This document shows positions 56,593 through 64,000 of a stretch of 64,000 nucleotides of DNA, in pieces. The stretch spans positions 160,122,547 to 160,186,546 of the forward strand of contig JALIGW010000001.1 in the NCBI GenBank assembly GCA_023053685.1, written 5' to 3'. Within the stretch, counting starts at the first letter, position 1, and each line of letters opens with the position of its first letter. A model generated the notes under the pieces. That model was not told the origin of the DNA. It did not search any database and was given only the letters and a program-made list of their open reading frames with translations. Position numbers and translations under genes: made by a program. This stretch comes from Diadophis punctatus similis. Lineage: Eukaryota > Chordata > Lepidosauria > Squamata > Dipsadidae.

Positions 56593-58584
56593 TAGCCTCA
56601 ACGTAGCAACACTACTACAAACAGTAACAAACAGCAATAACACTATACTATAATTATGATGGGACTATTTGATGAAAATGGTTTTTTTCCATGGAAACCG
56701 CATTTTTTAAAACCAGAATGAAAAGCTCCATTTTTGCCTCTTGTTTAACCAGTGGTCCCTCTAGTGGTATATTAGCAGCAATACTGGCAAAAAGAAAAAA
56801 AAGTTAAAAACTTAAATTCTGACAGATGCTTTCTTCTAATACTAATCTTCACAATATTTTTCACAGCAAAATTTCTTCTTTAAAATACACTGAACAGTAT
56901 CTATAGAAATAGACAAAATGACAAAATCGCCATTCAAAACAGTGCTCAGAGTTATAGAACAAGTAATGGCAAGAATGGCAGATGGGAAATTACCTTAAAT
57001 TCATAACTTTTTTTATTTGCAAATGTTTCATTTGCTCACAACAGAAGATTTTCAACAAAAGATTCTCAGCAGAAGAGTTCTAAAGAATGTTTCATGGTCT
57101 CTTCTCCCTGAACACTCTCTTCTGGTTCATTTCCCTAATCTGTAGTGTTGATTTTACGGTGTCCTCCAACTTTTCCTCTTGCTCCATCCTTGCCAGCCAC
57201 ACAAACAACTCTAGTACATCTTTTCTTTTAAATTTTAATTTATTGTTCCATACTTACCATTTTCAGGCTGTTTCCAAAAGAGTTCTGTGTTGTCACATCA
57301 TTGGGGTTTTTTTTTAACCTCTTTTGTTTGGCTTAATTGTGTTTGTGCTTGCAGAGAATATGGGGGGTGGGAATCTAACTCCAGAATAGCCATTCAGGAT
57401 TCTAGCATCCCCCCTCCCACCCTTTTAGCGAAGTTTTATTTGAGTAGATGGAGCTTGTTCTACAGGGATCTCCGCCAACTTCTCTTTTTATGCATTTAAT
57501 GCTCTTCCCTAGTTATAGCCTAAGGGTGCTTTTGCTAAACAATTAATGTAAGGCATCTCCTGGGAATCTAATGGGTTAGCAATAAGTTCACTTCCACTGA
57601 ATTGGATAATATGATCTTTTAACAATGGCTATGTTTTTTTTAAAGTTGAATAGTTTTACCTTATCATCATCTTCATTTCTCTACCATTCCTTCCAACATA
57701 ATATTATAGAATGAAGTGGAATTAAAGAAGGGACAGAATAAAATTTCATGTCTTCCCGAAATACTAACCACTTCCCTAATAAAATGCGGAAATTCCACTC
57801 AATTAGAAAGTAAATTCTATTGTCACATTTGATTTGAAAGTCACTAGGAAAGAAAACTATAGAACTGGTACTGATATTTGTATAAAGCAAATGTTTAATG
57901 TTATTAACATATGAAATTGTCATCAAGCAATAGAAAAGAAAAAATCAAATGCAATGGCTCATGGAAAAGTAAAATAATAAAGCTTTTGTTACTTAAATAT
58001 TTTTCCCTTTCTGTCCTTCTCTGTTGTATTTCATGGTTTCATCTTTAGAATTTGTAAAATGTTAATCATTTATTAGCATAAATCACACGAATCCAAATTT
58101 TCCTATGTTCACATAAAGAAACTGACTTTAACTGAAGTCTTATTATGTTTGTTTGCTTAACTTACTTGCTTTTAACAGTATTGTGAAAAGCAGTATCCTT
58201 TTCATTTAGACTGTATATTTATTCATTTGTTTGGTTTAAGATTACTTTATCATGAAATTAAATAATTAGTTACCAGAAATACTTCCATGTAGTTGCATCG
58301 TGCACTTTACAGAATGGCATTTTTTCAGATGGAATACTGTATATTATTTTCAACTTGCTTCTAATTTTGTTTACTCGGAAATGATGCTTGTTTATTTCAA
58401 TGGAATTGTGCCTAAATAAGAGGGTTTAAGATCTTAACCTTTGTCTTTATAACTGGTGTGTCTTTGGTGATGGTATGGGTATATTTGTACTAATTTGCAT
58501 TTTTTAATGAAGCATTTGTTTGCAAATGAAGGAAAAGTAATGTATGTATATATCTTATGAACGCATTATATTGAACTTAATTAA
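56593..58584. other. Noncoding AT-rich DNA, apparently unique
   Basis: No transposon or tandem repeat was recognised over about 2 kb. It may include conserved noncoding sequence, which cannot be judged without alignment. Confidence 0.4.
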
Positions 58585-58843
58585 GAGCCGAGGTGGCGCA
58601 GCGGTTAGAGGCAGGTACTGCAGGCCACTTTAGCTGACACTGATCCGCAGGTCAGCGGTTCAAATCTCACCGGCTCAAGGTTGACTCAGCCTTCCATCCT
58701 TCCGAGGTAGGTAAAATGAGGACCCAGATTGTTGGGGGCAATGTAAATATACATTGCTTACTGGTGTAAACCGCTTAGAGAGTGCTTGCACTGTGAGGCG
58801 GTATATAAATGTCACTAAATAAATAAATAAATAAATAAATAAA
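58585..58843 (+). mobile_element. tRNA-derived squamate SINE (Sauria/Squam1-like), well preserved
   Basis: A Pol III box A-like segment lies at 58592-58611 (ggtggcgcagcggttagagg). Box B is at 58657-58668 (ggttcaaatctc). The conserved body ('ggttgactcagccttccatc', 'aaaatgaggacccagattgt') runs to 'ggcggtatataaat' and an (AAAT)n tail. This is the best-preserved SINE here. Confidence 0.9.
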
Positions 58844-58845
58844 CT

Positions 58846-59487
58846 TGCTATGCACTGTGCTTTGCAAAGAAAATTAGGGAGACAACATAAATAAACTCTA
58901 AGAAACATTTCAGCAAAGATTCTCCCAAGTTTTCTTCTTTAGTGTCTTTGATACTATGTATAGCTAAGGAGCAAATAATATCCTCTTTCATAAGAAATCT
59001 TAGAAAGGAGCTTTAGTGAAAGCTTTAAAGACAGCACACAAACAAGTTTTCCCCTCTAATTATGGAACAAGATGGTAGAATTAGAAAATGCTTCTGTTTT
59101 TAAAAATAGCTTCCCATGTATCCTTGATTGTGTAAAAGGAGAAAAGTTGTTCAGCAAAAGGTCTGGAAAGAGCCTCTTTGTGTATACCCATTTAGAAGCC
59201 TTCCCCAGAAGGGCAGTTTCTTTTATGCATTCTGGATACAGATGGAAGGCAAAGTCAGAAAATGCCTTTTTGTTTTGGAGTTTTTCTTTTGGAAGACAGT
59301 AGCAGTCCAGATGAAAGAAACAAACAGCATGTAAGAAACAATCTGATCAAGATAGTTGAAACTAAATTCCATCCAATTAAATTCAGTGAGACAGCTATTC
59401 ATCCTTAATATTCCAGGACATCCATTTGGACTTACTCCCAAGTATTCCTAGAATTGTGTTCTGATGAGAACACAGAAGGGTTTTATA
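58846..59487. other. Noncoding DNA, nothing recognised
   Basis: Short frames at 59072-59441 carry no recognisable domain. Confidence 0.4.
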
Positions 59488-59495
59488 CAGTAGAG

Positions 59496-59921
59496 CAGTG
59501 ATGGCGAACCTTTTTTGGTTCGTGTGCCAAAAAGGGGGGGTGCGCGCGCTAGCGCGCGCACGTGTGCCCACACCCATTCCCTCCCCCCACGCATGCGCAC
59601 AACACCCCGATTGCTGCCCCCTGCGCATGCGCGCACACACGCGCAAAGGCCTTACCGGAGCCTGAGACGGTAAAAAACGACGAAACGGGCAAACCGGAAG
59701 TTCGGAAAAATGCACTTCCGGTTTGTCTGTTTCGTCTTTTTTTGCATTCCGGGGCTTCAGGGAGCTTCCCTGAACCCTCCGGAGTGCAAAAAACAGCTCA
59801 CCGGCAAACCGGAAGTGCGTTTTTCCGCACTTCCGGTTTGCCGGTGGGCAACGCTCGCGTGCCCTCTGCTATGGCTCCGCGTGCCACCTGTGGCACGCGT
59901 GCCATAGGTTCGCCACTACGG
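59496..59921. mobile_element. hAT MITE, CAGTGATGGCGAACC family (426 bp)
   Basis: The left end is CAGTGATGGCGAACCTTTT and the right end AGGTTCGCCACTACGG. The duplication cagtagag / cagtagaa (59488-59495 and 59922-59929) has one mismatch. CpG-rich interior with internal inverted segments ('aaaccggaagt..cacttccggttt'). Confidence 0.88.
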
Positions 59922-59929
59922 CAGTAGAA

Positions 59930-60296
59930 TGTGCTAATCTCAGAAAGATAACAGTGTACCAAAAGATTATTTAAATAACAGTTTTCAGTTTATAGGCTAT
60001 AAATGGGGTGCTGCCAGTATAAATACATTGTTTATATGTTTGTCCAATTCAGTGAGGACTGAAATGTCTAGAAGAAAATGTGAAAACTAAACTTGCTTAA
60101 TTTTAATGTTTTGCTGTCTGTCTATCTATCCTAAATTCACATCTGGCAACCTTACTGCTACTCAATGATGGAGTATTTTCACAAAATAATATTATTTTGA
60201 TTAAACAAAATGCGACAATACACATAGAAATCCATGCGGTGCTGCAAGATAATAGCTGCAGAGATCTACATAAATGTAATGGTTAAAGGCAGGAAG
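59930..60296. other. Noncoding DNA, nothing recognised
   Basis: No repeat or coding signal. Confidence 0.4.
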
Positions 60297-60432
60297 CCTA
60301 ACACCAGAGTCACTTTCTCTGAGCCCTAGGAAGGGGGCAATGGCAAACCACTTCTGAAAATGTTTGCCAAGAAAACTGCAGGGACTTGCCTATGAGGTCT
60401 CAAAGAATTGGATATGACTGAAGAAAAATTGT
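60297..60432 (+). mobile_element. Bov-B-type LINE or SINE 3' end
   Basis: 'ggcaatggcaaaccacttct', 'gccaagaaaactgcaggga' and 'gaggtctcaaagaattggat' followed by 'atgactgaag' correspond to the Bov-B 3' terminus (compare gtcgcaaagagtcggacacgactgag in ruminants). Confidence 0.65.
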
Positions 60433-60756
60433 TGAAGGCATAAAACAGAAACTAAACATCTGTAGAAATTAAATTATGACAAGATCTCAAATTGCAGTCT
60501 TCTACAAAATGAACTAAAATTCTACCCTTCCTTTTGACTCTTAGCTCTTTGTCCATCTGCACAGATACAAACCTAGATTTGACACTCAAAATGCATCTAA
60601 CAGGAGCTGCAGCCATTCACATTTATGCAAATTTATTTTACTAATATCTGCTACATCTGTATTTTTTTGTTTGACTGTGTTTAAAAAACAAGTAGACTTT
60701 TAAAGATTTCATGTTGTGAAGAGACCTTAAGATTGTTAGTGTTCCTTGATTCGCTT
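60433..60756. other. Noncoding DNA, nothing recognised
   Basis: No repeat or coding signal. Confidence 0.4.
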
Positions 60757-60985
60757 TAGAGGCTGTGGTGGCACAATGGTTAGAATGCAGTACTGCAGGT
60801 TACTTCTGCTGACTGCCGACTGCCAGCAGTTTGGCAGTTCGATTCTCACCAGCTCAAGGTTGATTCATCCTTCCAAGGTTGGTAAAATGAGGACCCAGAT
60901 TGTTAGGGGCAATATACTGATTCTGTAAACCACTTAGAGAGGACTGTAAAGCACCATGAAGTGGTATATAATTCTAGTCTTATTG
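60757..60985 (+). mobile_element. tRNA-derived squamate SINE (Sauria/Squam1-like)
   Basis: The head 'ggtggcacaatggttagaat' and box-B-like 'cagttcgattct' are followed by the family body ('aaaatgaggacccagattgt', 'gtggtatata'). It is more diverged than the 58.6-kb copy, with no A-rich tail left. Confidence 0.85.
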
Positions 60986-61095
60986 CTATCAGACAAGCAG
61001 TTCTTGATTGGGAAGCCAGTTATACAATTTTTTCATTTTCTGGTGTCAATAAAGCATGCACAGCATAGATATGTATAGTGAATGTTAGTATGATG

Positions 61096-61470
61096 CAGTG
61101 GTGGGTTCCTACCGGTGCGGTCCACTCTATTGCACCGGTAGCGGTGGGCTGGTGACATCACCAAGAGGTTACCGACCCGGTGCGGTAGGTTGCGGGCCCT
61201 AGGAATCACCATCTTTTTTTCAGAATTTCTGGGCTTTTTTTCTTCCTGCGCATGTGTGGAAGCAAAATTGTGCCAAAATCTCACGAGGGGACGTGCACAC
61301 ATGTAAGATTTCAGCGATTTTTTGCTTCCGCGCATGCGCAGAAGCAAAAAATCGCCAATCATGTGCGCGCACGTGTCCCCTCGTGAGATTTCAGCGTGAT
61401 TTTGCTTCCACGCATGCACGGAAGCAAAATCTTGCGAGGGGGCATGCGGTAGCAAGGTAAGAGAGCAATG
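61096..61470. mobile_element. hAT MITE, CAGGGGTGGGTTC family, three-module array, right end lost
   Basis: The left end is CAGTGGTGGGTTCC. Three palindromic modules about 80 bp apart lie near 61250, 61335 and 61415. The right end stops after 'ggtaagagagcaatgatgg' without the ACCCGCCCCTG terminus. A partial duplication gtatgatg / caatgatg may mark the end. Confidence 0.75.
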
Positions 61471-61697
61471 ATGGCCATTGGTTCCTATGTGATATTTATG
61501 TTCAATAGAAGATTATGATCAATATTCAGAAGAAGTAGGTAAGTGAAAGTAAAGGCATATACTGTATTTTGTTCTAAGGGCCAGTGCAACTTCAAGCATA
61601 AATACACATTCCAAGCTATATTTAACTTAACAAATTTGTACATAAGTCACACTTAGGACATCTATATGTGTTACTTATAAAGTAACAACTACTAGGG

Positions 61698-62053
61698 CAG
61701 TGATGGCGAACCTTTTTTGGTTCGTGTGCCAAAAAGGGGGGGATGTGTGGGATCACGTGTGTGCGTGCCCACACCCATAATTCCATGCACCCCCGAGCAT
61801 GCGCATATGACCCCCCCCCACTCCCAGCATGCAATGGCATGCCCATTTTTTGCTCTCTCCAGGCTTCTAGGAGGGCTTTTCCCCACCCCCTCTGGAGGCT
61901 GGAAACAGCCTAGTTCCTGACTCCCAGTGGGCCCAGAAGGCCCGAAAATCAGCCGGCCGGTGCGCACATGCGCGCTGGACCTGAGCTCGCGTGCCCACTG
62001 ATATGGCTCCGCGTGCCACTTGTGGCACCCATGCCATAGGTTCGCCATCACGG
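61698..62053. mobile_element. hAT MITE, CAGTGATGGCGAACC family (356 bp)
   Basis: The left end is CAGTGATGGCGAACC and the right end GGTTCGCCATCACGG. The perfect 8-bp duplication is tactaggg (61690-61697 and 62054-62061). Frames inside (61622-62162) are not genes. Confidence 0.92.
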
Positions 62054-62276
62054 TACTAGGGCAAAAAGTAATTGGATCACACAATACAAGTGTGGGAGTC
62101 ACATTTAATTTTTTAACCTCTGCATGCTCACACACTTGTATTAAATGTGACCACCCTGCCACTACTGGTAATGGTGCAAAAATGTATCAAAATGTCTTTC
62201 TTTTCTGCACTAAAGCTAATAGCAATTGAATGGTTCCCTTATCAATTTCTGCATTGGGGGTTGACTGAGATAATTA

Positions 62277-63277
62277 CCGTATTTTTCGGAGTATAAGACA
62301 CACCTTTTTACCCCCCAAAAGAGGGTGAAAACTTGGGTGCTTCTTATACACCGAATGCAGCCCCACACACCCAGCCACCTTCACCCTTTGTCCTCTGTCT
62401 TCCATCAATTTACCTGCTTGCAGGAAAGAGGGAAGAGCCTGTAAAGCCAAGCAAGTCAGTAGCAGTTTCCCCGATCTACAGCTGATTAGCCACGTGGAAA
62501 AATGAAAGTGAAACTAACTACAAAGGCAAATACCTGGCAGAGACAGGCAGATTTTTATTTTTTGCTGAACTGGATGGAAAGGGGGTAAGTGAATAACTAA
62601 ATGTCTGTAGAATATTCAAATTATTAGACTTACTTTTTAAAGACTGCTTTATTATTGTTCTAGAGCCAGGGATCTCCAACTTTGGCAACTTTAAGACTTG
62701 TGGACTTCAACTCCCAGAATTCAACAGCCAGCTTTGATAGCTTTGCTGGCTGTGGAATTCTGGGAGTTGAAGTCCACAAGTCTTAAAGTTGCCAAGGTTG
62801 GAGATCCCTGTAAATCTAGACAACTTAACAAAATAAAGAAGCTTTTTAAAATAAATGCTTGCTCTGAAGAGGCCCAGTGCTATTGTATCTTCTTTTAAAT
62901 AATAGAGAATAATGTATACTTCCAGAAATTTTAATTAATTTTAACAGCTCTGTACAAGTATAGTATGAAATGTAACAGTATCCTGTTTAGTATTAGAGTT
63001 TAGTTACTTTGGAGTAGATCTATTTAAATAATTGGGAAGAGTTAGTGTGACTACATTTAAGAAAACTTTCTGGCATAATGTACATTTCTCCAATTCTTTG
63101 CTATTTCTATGAGTCAAGCACACATGCACAGAAATACACAGCAAACAGTATATATCATCTGTGCTGTTTGCTGTTTGGCAAATTGCTTGGAGGCAGAGGC
63201 CTTTTTTCCTTGTTTTCCTCACCCCAAACTAAGGTGCATCTTATACTTCGGTGCGTCTTATACTCCGAAAAATACGG
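62277..63277. mobile_element. TA-flanked ~1-kb MITE (copy 2)
   Basis: The ends CCGTATTTTTCGGAGTATAA and its complement are flanked by TA (62275-62276 and 63278-63279). It is nearly identical throughout to 6143-7144, with small indels (one extra CTGTTTG unit in copy 1). The terminal inverted repeats are better preserved here. Confidence 0.85.
62667..62810. repeat. Palindromic foldback element nested in the 1-kb MITE (copy 2)
   Basis: A 144-bp palindrome with arms holding 'cttgtggacttcaactccca' and its complement, at the same internal position as in copy 1. Confidence 0.85.
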
Positions 63278-63279
63278 TA

Positions 63280-63813
63280 GTTACAGCATAGTCTTCTGTG
63301 AAAAGCCTGTTTTTTGAGATGATATTGATGGCCACTTGAGCAATAAGAGTAGAATCTTGGCAAATCCTGTCAAGGATGCATAATAACTCACCTTCCTATC
63401 TACTCTGTGACAGTGACTGCATTTTTCCACCACCATATTGTTGCAACAACAGCCAGCATTCCAAGCAGTTAGTGGCATATCATTCTGGTCTAGAGCAAGA
63501 AGAGGTGTCACTCTCAGAAGTTATACTGTACTCAAGCTGCATTGGCCTTCTGCGTAAAACTCCTTGCCTCCCCAAATTTTAGTCACATCTACACCAAAGT
63601 CTGACCATATGGAGGTAGATAAACAGCACAGAATTGACAGGTCTCCTGCTTCTTTGGGTTGTTTGTTCATCTGTTGGGGAAGCTTTTCAGTTGGTGCTAC
63701 CCCAGAAAGTAAAAACCCTCACAGGAAAGATGTTGCTTTTTAAAGTATTCTGGTATTAATTAGCAGGAAGGCAGGAAGGCAGGAAAGAAGGAAAGTAAAA
63801 GAATGGTATGGAG
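63280..63813. other. Noncoding DNA, nothing recognised
   Basis: A short GGAAGGCA-type patch lies at about 63763-63785. Nothing else was identified. Confidence 0.4.
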
Positions 63814-64000
63814 CAGTGATGGCTAACCTTTTTGTCATCGTGTGCCGAAAGCGAGCATGCACCCACACCCTTAATGCAATGCTTGTGGGAAACCCCCCTG
63901 CGTTCCCCCTGCCCCCCCCCACATGCACATGCCCCATTTTGGGCCTAGTAGGCTGCCCTGCAGCCTCTTGGGAGCAAATACGGCGCCGCAACCCCCACCC
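63814..64000. mobile_element. hAT MITE, CAGTGATGGCGAACC family, cut by the window edge
   Basis: The left end is CAGTGATGGCTAACCTTTTT, followed by a 'cgtgtgcc' segment as in the other two members. The right end is beyond the window. Confidence 0.75.

Noticed and set aside
58585..58670. Possible tRNA gene (box A and box B present)
   Set aside because: The boxes belong to a tRNA-derived SINE with a 3' body and A-rich tail. No cloverleaf with a complete acceptor stem was seen.

Overview
This is vertebrate nuclear DNA, almost certainly from a squamate reptile and most likely a snake. The evidence is the repeat set: Bov-B (RTE) LINE pieces, two tRNA-derived squamate SINE families, a CR1/L3-type LINE whose 3' end runs straight into a long microsatellite, a GATA/GACA (Bkm-type) array, many short hAT MITEs and very abundant long simple repeats. 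There are no bacterial-type operons. I found no host protein-coding gene that I can name. The window reads as intergenic or intronic DNA, with one CpG-island promoter candidate near 48.7-49.1 kb and one weak exon candidate near 52.4 kb.

Layout. 0-12 kb: old CR1 remnants interrupted by DNA transposons (a TA-flanked 527-bp element at 631, hAT MITEs at 1266, 3002 and 10934), a 1-kb TA-flanked element at 6143 inside a SINE, and a reverse SINE at 7517. 12-20 kb: long simple repeats, a SINE at 12.9 kb, a 2,006-bp composite hAT-like insertion (15115-17120) inside a CR1, and two tail-to-tail LINE fragments. 20.8-22.3 kb: a 5'-truncated L1 with a 15-bp target duplication inside another CR1. 22-36 kb: low-density noncoding DNA with hAT MITEs, a Bov-B fragment, a 5S-derived SINE, a 5S-derived palindrome at 32.4-32.7 kb and two very similar compound microsatellites.

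36.9-41.5 kb holds the best coding region: a complete Ty1/copia LTR retrotransposon with 266-bp LTRs that I read as identical, a 5-bp target duplication, a primer-binding site matching the initiator tRNA-Met anticodon arm, and one uninterrupted 1,328-codon Gag-Pol frame. 43.0-46.5 kb holds a nearly full ORF2 of a CR1/L3 LINE (endonuclease plus reverse transcriptase, lightly broken) and a second 3' fragment directly behind it, each ending in a different microsatellite. 46.5-58.5 kb is mostly unique noncoding DNA with the CpG island, the GATA/GACA array and a 548-bp hAT MITE. 58.5-64 kb is again repeat-dense: SINEs, three members of one hAT family and the second copy of the 1-kb TA-flanked element.

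The window records layered transposition: CR1 first, then SINEs and MITEs inserted into it, with L1 and copia as young arrivals. Many insertions were confirmed by hand from exact target duplications and restored target sequence. Family names come from recognition, not from a database search.
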